NCBI RefSeq assembly: GCF_036884655.1
Contig: NC_088342.1
Location: forward strand, 34,098,001 to 34,162,000
Origin: Musa acuminata AAA Group
Taxonomy: Eukaryota; Streptophyta; Magnoliopsida; Zingiberales; Musaceae
Direction: 5' to 3'
Length of the DNA stretch: 64,000 bases
This document shows positions 32,543-43,205 of the stretch, one piece after another. The stretch's first letter is position 1. Each line of letters starts with the position of its first letter. The notes beneath the pieces are model-generated. The model was not told where the DNA came from. It did no database searches and was given only the letters and a program-made list of their open reading frames with translations. The position numbers and the translations under genes were made by a program.

Positions 32543-34108
32543 ATGGCTTACTCCGGCATGCAAGAGGGCCATTCTATTGCATGACCACCTTTGTTTAATG
32601 GGTCGGATTACACATATTGGAAGACTCGCATAAGGATCTTCCTCATTTCTATGGACTTTGAGCTTTGGTCTATTGTCGAGAATGGATTTCAAAAATCTTC
32701 TCTTCCGATGAGCGAATGGGATGAATCGGAGAAGAAGGTTTTTGCTTTAAATGCAAAGGCTATGAATGCCTTGTTTTGTGCACTATACAAAAACGAATTT
32801 AATTGTGTTTCAATGTGTGATTCGGCTTTTGATATTTGGAGAACTCTTGAGGTCACTCATGAAGGCACTAGCCGAGTGAAAGAGTCCAAAATCAACATCC
32901 TTGTGCACTCTTACGAACTTTTCCGAATGAAACCAAGTGAGTCCATCGGAGACATGTACACCCGGTTTACGGATGTCATCAATGGACTCAAAGCTCTTGG
33001 TAAAGATTTTACTAACTTTGAACTAGTAACTAAAATCTTCAGATCCCTCCCTAAAAGTTGGGATCCAAAAGTTACGGCCATTCAAGAGGCCAAAGACCTT
33101 AAAGCATTCCCTCTTGAAGAACTCATTGGGTCTCTAATGACCTATGAAATGACATGTCAAGCTCATGACGAGCTCGAGAACCCCCTTCCAAAGAACAGGA
33201 AGGATATGGCACTCAAATCACAAGAAGACCACTTGAAAGGAACATCAAGTGATGAGGACAGTGACAATGACATTGCACTTTTGACTCAAAAATTTAAAAA
33301 ATATTTAAGAAAGAACAAATTTAAAAATAATACAAAAAATAAATTTGAACAAAAGAAGGACCAAGTGATTTGCTATGAATGCAAAAAACCGGGACACTAT
33401 AAGAACGATTGTCCTCAAGCCAAAAAGAGAACATCAAAGAAGAAGGCGTTCAAGGCAACATGGGATGATTCAAGCGCATCCGAAGAAGAGGAGTCCAACA
33501 CCGAGCAAGTTGCTCATTACGCGCTAATGGCGTTAGGAGAAGAGGTATGTGATTTATTTAATGAAGATTTATCTTTTGAAGAACTATCTATCGCTTTTCT
33601 TGAATTATTTGATGAATGTAGAACTGTTAGCAAGAAGTTAAGTATCTTAAAGAAATAGCATGCCTTCCTACAAGATAAGTTTGATAGTCTTCAAACTCCT
33701 CCATGCTCTAAGTGTGAGCACTTAGAAGCAATAAAAAATGAAAATTTGCTTCTTAAGGAAACCTTAAACAAGTTTAAGGTTGGTAGCAAAAGATTAGATA
33801 TGATCCTTGCACACAAGGGTCACATCGCAAATAGAAATGGAATTGGATTTTTAAAAGGATTACATCAAAATCCTACCACTTTCATAAAAGGACCTACATT
33901 ACATGTTTCCTCTTATATGAAATGCAACTTTTGTTGCAAATCCGGACATATTGCTTACAAATGCCCATTTAGGAAAATTAGTTCACAAAAATTAATATGG
34001 GTTCCTAAAGGAACTATAAAGAATTCAATAATAAATAACAAAGTTAGTGGGTCAATTTTTGAGGCACCCAAAATCAAATGGGTACCTAAAAATCATCCTC
34101 TTTTGTAG
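32543..34108 (+). pseudogene. Sirevirus J gag, two premature stops
   Basis: Starts MAYSGMQEGHSI at 32543. A TGA at 32582-32584 (CGA in relatives, Arg of TRPP) and a TAG at 33656-33658 interrupt an otherwise clean frame of about 520 codons. UBN2-type domain in the first 200 residues, knuckle CYECKKPGHYKNDC (about 33370-33415), Lys-rich and Ser/Glu-rich tract, coiled-coil-like LSIAFLELFDECRTVSKKL, and a second knuckle CNFCCKSGHIAYKC (about 33925-33965). The frame ends at the UAG 34106-34108. The function is particle formation and RNA binding. Confidence 0.92.
34106..34108 (+). other. In-frame UAG between gag and pol of Sirevirus J
   Basis: UAG ACA AAC, after WVPKNHPLL; protease continues in the same frame with [12 protein letters not shown]. 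Confidence 0.82.
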
Positions 34109-37100
34109 ACAAACCCACAAGCTAGGAGCAAGAGATGGTATCTCGATAGTGGATGCTCAAGACATATGACTGGAGATCCATCTCATTTCTCTATGCTCAC
34201 TAGCAAAGAAGAAGGGTACGTTACCTTCGGAGACAACAACAAGGGCAAAATCATTGGCAAGGGAACTATTAGTAACAAATTTAATTTTTCCATTGATGAT
34301 GTCTTACTAGTTGATGGATTGAAACATAATCTCTTGAGTATTAGTCAACTATGCGATAAAGGTTACATCGTTAGATTTGAATCAAATATGTGCATTATTG
34401 AAAAACCAAATCATAACATGACTATGATTGCTTTAAAACAAAATAATGTCTATACCATCAATCTTGATGAACTAAGTAATGAAATGTGTTTCTCCGCCGT
34501 AAATGATGATGCTTGGCTTTGGCATAGGAGATTAGGCCATGCAAGCATGAAAACAATATCTAAGATCTCATCTCAAGAATTAGTACGAGGAATTCCAAAT
34601 ATAAAGTTTATTAAGGACAAAGTATGCGATGCATGTCAACTAGGCAAACAAATAAAAACAAGCTTCAAACCAAAAAATCAAATTAGCACCACTAGACCAT
34701 TACAATTGATCCATTTGGACTTATTTGGACCAATTGATACAACAAGTCTAGGTGGAAGCAAATATGCTTTTGTGATTGTGGATTACTACTCTAGATACAC
34801 TTGGACCTATTTCTTAGCTCACAAAAGTGATTGCTTCAAGTGTTTCTCTAAATTTTGTAAACTCACTCAAAACGAAAAAGGCTTCATGATTTCATCAATT
34901 CGGAGTGATCACGGTGGTGAATTTCAAAACCATGACTTTCAAAATTTTTGCGAAGTTAATGGATACAATCACAACTTCTCAACTCCAAGAAATCCTCAAC
35001 AAAATGGTGTAGTTGAAAGAAAAAATAGAAACCTACAAGAAATGGCAAGAACTATGTTAAATGAACATAGTTTACCCAAATATTTTTGGGCCGAAGCCGT
35101 AAATACGGCTTGCTACATCATGAATAGGGTTCTAATAAGACCATCTCTATCAAAAACTCCCTATGAATTATGGAATAACAAAAAACCAAATATTTCTTAT
35201 TTTAAAGTTTTCGGTTGTAAATGCTTTATTTTAAATGAAAAGGATGCCTTAGGTAAATTTGATGCTAAATCCGATGAAGGCATCTTTCTTGGCTACTCTT
35301 CCGTTTCTAAGGCTTTTCGGATTTTTAATAAAAGAACCTTAGTAATAGAAGAGTCTATTCATGTAATTTTAAATGCAATTTCTGATTTAAAGAAAAATGA
35401 TTTTGATGATGATCTTGGTTTTGATAATTTGAATTTAAATGAACCCTCTCCTCAAAATAGCCATTTGAATGCATCTTCTTCCGAAATTTCTTTACCAAAA
35501 GAATGGAAGTATGTAGATGCTCATCCAAAAGAGCAAATTATAGGAGATACATCAAAAGGGGTTCAAACTCGTTCTTCTTTCAAAAATTTCTGTGCTAACG
35601 CCGCTTTCCTTTCTCAAATTGAACCTAAATGCATTGACGAAGCCTTAAAAGATGATTTTTGGGTCATTGCAATGCAAGAAGAATTGAACCAATTTGAGAG
35701 GAATGAGGTATGGAAGCTTGTTCCTAGACCAAGTGACCACTTAGTCATAGGTACTAAGTGGGTCTTTAGAAACAAGCAAGACGAAAATGGTATCGTGGTT
35801 AGAAACAAGGCTAGATTAGTGGCCAAAGGTTTCAACCAAGAAGAAGGTATCGATTACGAAGAAACCTTCGCTCCCGTGGCTCGATTAGAAGCCATAAGGA
35901 TGCTCCTTGCCTATGCTAGTAGCAATAATTTTAAACTATTTCAAATGGATGTTAAAAGTGCTTTCTTGAATGGTTTTATTTCTGAAGAAGTATATGTCGA
36001 ACAACCTCCCGGATTTGAAAATTCTCTTCTTCCTAATCATGTATTCAAATTGACTAAGGCCCTCTATGGCTTGAAACAAGCTCCTAGAGCTTGGTATGAA
36101 AGGCTTAGTTCCTTTCTTAATTTAAATAATTTTACTAAAGGCAAGGTTGATACTACATTGTTTATTAAACATTTTGAAAATAATTTTCTTATTGTGCAAA
36201 TTTATGTTGACGATATTATTTTTGGCTCTTCGGATGAATCACTATGTGAATCATTTGCCAAATGTATGAGTCTTGAATTTGAAATGAGTTTAATGGTTGA
36301 ATTAACTTTCTTTTTGGGATTACAAGTCAAACAACTTAGTGATGGTATATTTCTTAACCAATCTAAATATACATTAGAATTGTTAAAACGATTTAACATG
36401 GATAATTCAAAAGCAATAAACACCCCTATGAGTACTGCGACTAAGTTAGATATGGATGAAAATGGTGAAAGTTTCGATCAAAAAACATATAGGGGAATGA
36501 TAGGTAGTCTACTCTACCTCACCGCGACTAGACCGGATATTATGTTTAGTGTAGGACTTTGCGCTAGGTTTTAATCTAATCCTAAATTATCTCATCTTAA
36601 GAGTGTTAAAAGAATATTTAGGTATCTTAAAGGAACTCCAAATTTAGGATTGTGGTATCCAAAATCTGAAAAATTCGATCTAATAGCTTATGCAGATGCC
36701 GATTTTGGCGGATGCAGGATAGATAGAAAAAGTACATCCGGAACATGCCAATTTTTAGGACATGCACTTGTTTCTTAGACTTCCAAGAAACAAAATTCAG
36801 TTGCACTATCTACGGCGGAAGCCGAATACATTGCTGCAAGTGCATGTTGTGCACAAGTAATTTGGATGAAAAATACATTAGAAGACTATGGAATTCACTT
36901 TGAAAATATTCCCATAAAATGCGATAATACTAGTGCCATATGCCTTACTAAAAATCCAATTCAGCACTCTAGAACTAAGCACATCGACGTTAAGCATCAT
37001 TTCATACGCGATCATGTCCTTAACAATGATGTTGTTCTAGAATTCATTGACACAAAGCATCAATTAGCAGATATATTTACAAAAGCTTTGAATGAAGACC

Positions 37101-37147
37101 AATTTGAATTCATCCGAAGGGAATTAGGCATGCTAAATTGTCCCTAA
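34109..37147 (+). pseudogene. Sirevirus J pol (protease, integrase, RT, RNase H), two stops
   Basis: One frame of 1,012 codons follows the gag UAG. Protease has [14 protein letters not shown] (34130-34175). Integrase has WHRRLGH (about 34520), CDACQLGK (34625 on) and catalytic D, D, E in [15 protein letters not shown] and GVVERKN (34710-35025). RT begins [12 protein letters not shown], has [14 protein letters not shown] and [11 protein letters not shown], and keeps YVDD at 36203-36214. RNase H has YADADFGG, STAEAEYIAAS and CDNTSAICLTK. Stops are TAA 36572-36574 and TAG 36777-36779, both in RNase H or just before it; everything up to RT is open for 802 codons from 34166. It ends GMLNCP. Confidence 0.94.
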
Positions 37148-37681
37148 AATGAACTTCACAAAAAGGACTCGTTCTTTTCCCTTCGTTTATGAATTTGAAT
37201 TCTTCCTTCTTCTTCAATTCAAAATGATCCATTAAAGTATAACTTATGATCTTGAGGGAAGAAGCTAAACAAAAGGAAGGAAGAAAATTTTTTTTTTTCT
37301 TTCCTCCGCATGATGCCAGCGGTGGCACCGCCAAATCCGGCGGTTGCACCGCCAGATCCGGCGGTTGCACCGCTTGGCGCTCGGGCGCCAGGCGGTGATA
37401 CCGACCAATTTGGCGGTGACACCGACCGAGTAACCCTTTTAACCCGAGGGGTTAGGGCCGGCGGTGACACCGCCCCCAACCCGAAGAAAAACCTCTCAAA
37501 AACCCTCTCCCATTCCCTCTAACCCTCATTCTAACTCTTAGAAACATTGGAGAAGGATTCTTGGTGGTCCAAGCTTTCCATCTCTCAACATAATCTCCAC
37601 AAGGTAACACTTGAAATCCCTCTTTTCTTTTCTCTTTCTCTTGCTTATTTTTCACAATTTCATCATCATCTTGTCTAGAAA
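37148..37681 (+). promoter_or_regulatory. Palindrome-bearing spacer ahead of the extra ORF of J
   Basis: The 534 bp between pol and the extra ORF have no coding similarity. At 37319-37480 they carry the dyad seen in the LTRs: GCGGTGGCACCGC (37319-37332), GGCGGTTGCACCGCC (37339-37353), a near copy (37360-37373) and further half-degenerate ones to 37475. A pyrimidine-rich stretch with CTCTCCCATTCCCTCTAACC follows. It could be an internal promoter/5' UTR for the ORF at 37682; B lacks this segment. No clear TATA box was found. Confidence 0.6.
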
Positions 37682-38776
37682 ATGGCTCCTAAGAGATCAA
37701 AAGGAATAAGGATTGAAGGAGATTCATATAACCATGACCTTTTTAGATCAAAAGAGGTAGCCCTTAGCTTTCCAAAATTTGAAACACGATGTGTCCATAA
37801 GGGAAAATACGTTGATTTGGATGAACTAGAGGACTTAGAACCCATTAGGTGGTTTGCACACCTAGAAGCTCTACCTCTACTACAAATAGATGAACCAATC
37901 TATCCGCGATTAGTTAGATTGTTCTATGCCAACCTATATGAGGACAACGATAGCCTAAGCACTTACCTTCTAGGAACACCCATTAGAATATTTGACAGCA
38001 CCATTTGTGAGCTAATTGGCATAACTGAAAAAGATAGGGGATGCTATTTTAAAGGTAAATGGGACGTCAAAACAATAGGAGCAACCTATATCGAAGCCGT
38101 GAAAACAATTTTTGCAAATCCAGACCTTGACTTCCTACCCAAGAGCTGTGAACACTTACTGCCTTTCAACTCTAAAATTCTTCATCACATTATCACAAGC
38201 ATCATATTCCCCAAACAATTTCATCTTGACGAAATAAGTCAAATAGAGATAGGAACCATGTATTGGATTATGACCGGTCAGCATAATTGTTTTGGGTACT
38301 TAATTCGCCAACACATGTAGGATATTATGACTAAAGATACTATATTGCCATATGGGAGGTTAATCACTAGAATTCTTCATGCCTATGACATTTGCATTCC
38401 ACCCGATGAAGAATCTATTCAAAATGATCGATATAACATAATAAATAAAAACCTGCTGAAAAGACTTAGGTGCACTTTTAGCAATGGCATATGGGTTAGG
38501 CAGCCTAGAAGGACGGATCCAATTCCTCCACCAATAGAACAACCCGAAACACCAATTCTTATGGGAAATGAATCTCCTCCTCCTAGTCCCTTTGGCGCAG
38601 CACCTTCAGCTCCTGTTTCCTCCTCTGAAGATATCATTATGGCGGAGCTATCTCAGATCAAATCACAGCAAGAACAAATTCAGAATCAACAAGTTGAAAT
38701 TTTGAAGACACTACGACAGATGAATGAAAAAATAGATATCATGTATCCGCACTGTGGATTACCTCCTAAGGATTAA
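37682..38776 (+). pseudogene. Extra ORF of J in env-like position (plant transposon-type domain), one stop
   Basis: The frame starts MAPKRSKGIRIEG and runs 364 codons with one TAG at 38318-38320. Residues ~1-210 resemble the 'putative plant transposon protein' domain seen in many plant elements (YPRLVRLFYANLY, DSTICELIGI); this is from memory. A proline-rich stretch follows (IPPPIEQPETP, SPPPSPFG), then a C-terminal Gln/Glu-rich coiled-coil (IKSQQEQIQNQQVEILKTL). Some Sireviruses have an env-like gene in this place, but I see no signal peptide or convincing membrane segment, so envelope function is not supported. Codon use and position suggest the element's own gene; it could be expressed from a subgenomic RNA. 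Confidence 0.72.
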
Positions 38777-39409
38777 ATTGATGTATCTTTTTATTCTGTT
38801 CTGTTTGCTTTTAACAACAAGTTCAAGTTTGTCATCGATTGAACGATAACTGATCTTTCCTTTTAGATAACCACTGTTTTAATCTGCATAAATGATGATG
38901 TCTTTTGGATAAACTATTTCTGGCAAATTTGAATGATGAACTTTGATAAATGCTAAACCTTTTTCTATGATCATCAATTAGCTGGCTTGTCTCTTTTTGT
39001 TGATGACAAAGGGAGAGAAGTGATGACTAAGTGATGACTTACACCATAACGATAGCATGACTAATATGAATTACAAAAACTTGTGTGATATGAATGTCTT
39101 ATATGCCTTGCAAATCCTTGAAAATATCACAAGATTGATATCATGAAATTTATATTGAAAATCTTTATCTTCTGTCGTAGCAAAATTCGTCCCTTATCAT
39201 TTAGCTTATGATTTTCATCGAAGTTTCGTACTTACTACTATGTAATGAGGATAACGATAAGTTCTACGATTAGAACTTATCGGGTTATGCTTGAATCCAA
39301 TGGGATGGAATTCAAGTGCTTTTTATCTTCTCATAATATGGCATATAGATAGGGGGAGTTATGTTTAACTCCGTCATCAATTGATTGTCATCATCAAAAA
39401 GGGGGAGAT
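38777..39409 (+). other. 3' non-coding region and polypurine tract of Sirevirus J
   Basis: Contains a PPT-like cassette TGATGACAAAGGGAGAGAAG (39001-39020) and the PPT proper AAAAAGGGGGAGA (39396-39408) before the LTR. No coding signal. Confidence 0.85.
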
Positions 39410-40621
39410 TGTTGAATCTCAGATTTTGATGATATAATCAATTGGTGGGTTAATTGATCTAATCCATATTATTGAGTTAAGTGTGTAGGATTAACTACGA
39501 TAACCAGAAAACATAAAGCAAGGATACCGGAGTCGAGCTCGATGGACGTTTAAGAGACCGAAGAATCACCGGAGATGCTGTCGGAACCAACCGAGAAGAA
39601 ATAGGGAACGTGTCGGAAGTTCGCCGAAGAAATTGTCGGAGGCTCGCGGAGATCACCGAGAAGGCTCGGCTACTCGTTAAAGTCATCACAAAGATTGGGA
39701 GCTTGCAGGGAGTTCGTCGGAAGAAGTTCGTCGGAAAGCTCGCCGGAACAAGACTCGACGTTCGTGGTTAAAAAAAAAAAAAGAAAAAAAACTTGCTTAG
39801 GATGTTTTTTTTGTGTTATGTAGTTCACCTGTAATTAGGATTAGGATTAAGAGATAATCCTATATCCTGGTTAGGGGCCAACTAGGCCCAAAGTCAGATT
39901 TGGTTTGTGCTAAAATTAAGCCAAACCAATGAATCGGAGAGCCAGGCGGTGGCACCGCCTGGCTGGGCGGTGACACCTCCTTGGCTGGGCGGTTGCACCG
40001 TCCAGCACCTGAGCGCTGGGCGGTGGCACCGCTTGGCTGGGCGGTGGCACCTCCAACACCGGGAACCCTAAGAGAATTCAAATTTTGGAGCCCAAATTTG
40101 AATCCTCTTGAGGCCTATAAATATCCCTTAAATCTCAGCTGAGATAACAACTTTTAAGAAGCATTTTTGATTGAGAGAAAAGTCTTAGAAAGTCTTAGCA
40201 AGTCTTGTTTTCAATTTGCTAGAGAGTTCTCCTCCTTCTTTCTTATTGAAAATTTGTAAGAGGTTGAACTGCCTGTAAAAGGTTGTAAGAGGGGTGTTTA
40301 CCCTTCCATTTCAAGAGATTTGCTAGTGGAAGGTGGGAGCCTCATCGAAGAGGGGCATCGCAAGTGGAGTAGGTCATTTGACCGAACCACTCTAAAAATC
40401 GGCGTAATCTCTGGTTTGCATTTTATTATTGTCATTTACATTACTGCAAATCTTCTTACTGCTTTAGTTCCTTATTACCCTTGCTGCGCAACTTTAAGAA
40501 TACACTTTCAAGTTAAACTTTTCAAGTTCCGTTCTTTTCGTACGAAAGATCTTGTTAAAATCTTGTTTTAATCCGCTGCACTAATTCACCCCCCCCTCTT
40601 AGTGCCGCTCCGATCCTAACA
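39410..40621 (+). repeat. 3' LTR of Sirevirus J (1.21 kb)
   Basis: TGTTGAATCTCA to GATCCTAACA. A-tract interrupted by one G (about 39768-39790), palindrome array 39945-40053 (perfect dyad 39945-39959), TATA 40116-40123. The array is about 35 bp shorter than in the 5' LTR. Confidence 0.94.
40116..40123 (+). promoter_or_regulatory. TATA box in 3' LTR J
   Basis: TATAAATA after GAGGCC. Confidence 0.68.
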
Positions 40622-41299
40622 CTACCATCGTGCTTGCTTTGGGGAGAGTTTCTTTTGAGTTTGGAAATAGCTCAAAGCAATGTTATCTATCCTCAACACA
40701 AATCGCGATCCAAGAAGGTAGTGCCACCAAACTCGTAGACAATAGACCACCGTTGTTATCTCCTTCTCGTGCACCGAATACTACCGCTCGGTCTCATTGA
40801 GTTTTTGGCTCTCATACGCCACCGGGGGACCCTCCTGCATGAGTACTCACCCAATAACAAAATCTAAAGCATCTATATGGACTTCGAAGGGCTCCCCATA
40901 GTCCGATAATTTGAGCACCTGTTCTTTCAACACAATAGCCTTCAAATCTTGGAATGTAGCTTCACATTTATCAGACCACCTCCAATATTGCTCCTTCTTT
41001 AGCAACTCTGTTAGTGGAGTTGCATGCTTTGAATACCCCCCTATGAAGCATCGATAGTAGTTGATGAAACTAAGGAAGGATCTTAGCTCTAGCACCTTCT
41101 TTGGAGTTCGCCACTCCACAACAGCTTGCACCTTTGATTTGTCCATTCGAATGGAGCTATCACCTATTCGATGCCCCAAGAATAGGATCTCTGTTTGAGC
41201 AAAGTAGCACTTCTCCCTTTTCACGAACAAAGTATTCTCCCTGAGAACCTTGAAAATTGTTCGAAGATGCTCGACATGCACCCATGTCCACCATTGCAT
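40622..41299 (-). pseudogene. G reverse transcriptase (C-terminal half) and RNase H start
   Basis: The frame opens directly with HVEHLRTIFKVLRENTLFVKR, the RT segment downstream of the YxDD box, then LGHRIGDSSIRMDKSK and LRSFLSFINYYRCFIGGYSK. RNase H starts at YGEPFEVHIDALDFVIG; the Asp is kept (HIDA). A stop follows, then LMQEGPPVAYESQKL-like text and FQTQKKLSPKQARW at the J border. The palm with the catalytic Asp pair is missing. Confidence 0.86.
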
Positions 41300-42440
41300 G
41301 GGTTATTTGGCCATTGAGCTTAATGTCCACATACATCAGCTCACTACTCCCTACTTTCAATGGCTTTGCCTTCATGTTCGCCCCCACTTGACCCCGCAAT
41401 GCATTTAACAAACACATAGCTCCCATTCGGGGACCTTGCGACTCATCATTGCTGCTAGATTCTGAACTGCTTGAACTAAGGGCGACAGCTTTGCCCTTGT
41501 CTGATTTGGAGGGATGGATGGAAGCTGTTAAAGCATTGAGTGCCTATTTCTGTGGGCACTCCCTCACCATGTGCAACCCTCCGCACAAGAAGCATTTGCT
41601 CGGTTTCGGGGCCTTGCCTTTTGAGCTTGGCCCTTTGTGGGAACTCTTATTCATTTGTTCACCTCTAAGCTCCTTCCCTCGAGAATATTTTGGAGGGCGA
41701 TTACCTGAATATTTTTTTCTTTTTCTAGGGTCCTTAGAGGAAACAAAGTCGGTAAGCCTTTCTGCAGCAGCAATTGCCCCGATCACATCGGTGACATTCC
41801 TTTGATGTAGTTCTTGTTGAGCCCATGGCTTCAAACTATCGAGGAAGCTGAATAGCTTATCCTTCTCAGACATGTCTTGTATGTCCAGCATTAGTGCAGA
41901 AAATTGCTTCACATAGTCTCGAATGGAAGTACTTTGACAGAGTTGTCTTAGTTTCCTCCTTGCGATGAACTCTGTGTTCTCAAGTAGAAACTGTGTTATC
42001 AACTCCTGCTTCAAGTCCTCTCATGTATCCACCCCATACCAACCTTGTTGGATCTCTTCCCAATAGGTTCACAACCAAAGTTTTGTATGCCCATTCAAAG
42101 ACATGGTAGCTATCAAAACTTTGGTTTCTTCAGAATTAGGCCTTATAGCTCGAAAGTATTGTTCCATGTTGAACAGAAAACTCTCGAGCTCTTTAGCATC
42201 TCTAGCACCTCCATAACAATGCGGCTCGGGTGCCCTCAAGTTTTATGGCAGTGCAACGCGGGTGTTGCTTTCTCCTGCATTCAGTGCCCTTGTGAGCATA
42301 GTCACCCTGGAAATGAGTTCTGCCACAACTTCGTGCAGATGTTGCATGGAGTCTTTGGTGTCATTTGACAGTCGGTTGACTAGGGCCTCAACCTTATCGA
42401 TTTGAGATTCAGCTTCTTCTTGCAAGCTCTCTACTCCAAG
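41300..42440 (-). pseudogene. G gag and truncated protease
   Basis: A coiled-coil-like N-terminal piece (42425-42243: IDKVEALVNRLSNDTKDSM) and a gag core (42014-41544) with FIARRKLRQLCQSTSIRDYV and FSFLDSLKPWAQQEL. The knuckle is CFLCGGLHMVREC (CX2CX3HX4C). A protease remnant follows: YVDIKLNGQITHAMVDMGA near 41335-41290 has D-M-G where D-T-G is usual, and is fused at once to RT, so most of protease and the front of RT are deleted. Several stops and a frameshift near 42240 are present. Confidence 0.83.
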
Positions 42441-42780
42441 AAGGCTTCATTAGCCATGACAGAGTTCCTTCAAGCTTACTTTAAGAACATCCAAGTGGGT
42501 TTCCGCCGCTATGAGTCTCTCCTTGTGACTCTTTTTCCCAATTGGCGCTACGGATTGTGCCTCCTCTGCTCGCGGAGAGTAACCAACTTCTTACTCATCA
42601 TGTTCACTGCCACGCTCCTCTTGAGTAGCTCCAACAGCATAAGAGCGAGTATACACTTGTAGCCCACCTACGGCTGCTTGGGGCAAGGGTCTGGCTTGCC
42701 CCATCTTGCTTGATTCGCCACGATACTTTGCCATGACGAAATTATGAAGTTCCTTCACTATTTACTCGAATTGCTAGCCG

Positions 42781-42792
42781 ACTCTGATACCA
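42781..42792 (-). other. Primer binding site of gypsy G
   Basis: Minus strand TGGTATCAGAGT next to the LTR end TCCGTGACA. Confidence 0.82.
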
Positions 42793-42795
42793 TAA

Positions 42796-43205
42796 TGTCA
42801 CGGACTTAGATGAAATTGCCTAAGTCATGAGGCACCCTTGCGGCCAAGACGCAAACTTAGCTTGAGTTGCCTAAGTCGCGAAGCACCCTTGCACCAACTT
42901 CTTGGACTTAGCCGGGATTGCCTAAGTATTGACGTGCCCTTGCAATATGTGTCTATAAAGGTCATCTAATTTACAACCTCACTTAGGTCCTGAAGCGCTT
43001 GTAAAAGAGAAAGTTGATTAGTTCGAAGAACGAGCGACGAACAAGTCCTAACGTCTCTCGAAGAGGGAAGCTTTACAAGCAATTCAACAAGCACCTTACG
43101 TGTAGGAGAGAAAATAGAGAAAGGAGGAAACCAAGGACTTTAGAAGGTTAAACGAACAGCTGCAAGTCCTCAAACAACTGCTCACCAGAGAACATATGAA
43201 GATTG
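42796..43205 (-). repeat. 5' LTR of gypsy G, 3' end only
   Basis: Begins (plus strand) TGTCACGGACTTAG. Three related segments with a TTAG..GCCTAAGT..TGCCCTTGC pattern (42800-42950) look like a diverged ~60 bp repeat. It is cut at 43205 by Sirevirus F, so the full length is unknown. Confidence 0.7.

Larger units (their letters stand above)
31248..40621 (+). mobile_element. Sirevirus J, full length (9.37 kb) with extra ORF
   Basis: LTRs at 31248-32490 and 39410-40621, target duplication CTACC at 31243-31247 and 40622-40626. Internal order: primer site, gag, UAG, pol (protease, integrase, RT, RNase H), a GC-rich palindromic segment, an extra ORF in the env-like position, 3' non-coding DNA and PPT. 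The LTRs look nearly identical, so insertion is fairly recent, although gag, pol and the extra ORF all carry stops. It is the most complete autonomous-type element in the window. Confidence 0.95.
31050..43205 (-). mobile_element. Gypsy G (Ty3/gypsy), split by Sirevirus J
   Basis: On the minus strand: partial 5' LTR (43205-42796), primer site, gag, protease remnant, RT and RNase H to 40622; after J, RNase H continues 31247-31050 and stops at the LTR of H. The CTACC target duplication sits inside the RNase H codons and the frame is kept across it. The 5' LTR is interrupted by Sirevirus F at 43206. Confidence 0.85.

Noticed and set aside
37682..38776. The extra ORF of J as a captured host gene or a true viral envelope
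   Set aside because: It lies wholly between pol and PPT of one element with matching TSDs, has no intron signs, and shows no signal peptide or membrane span that I can see. I kept it as an element ORF of unknown role.
41449..42662. Plus-strand open frames opposite G gag
   Set aside because: They are antisense shadows of the gag/protease text; no independent similarity.
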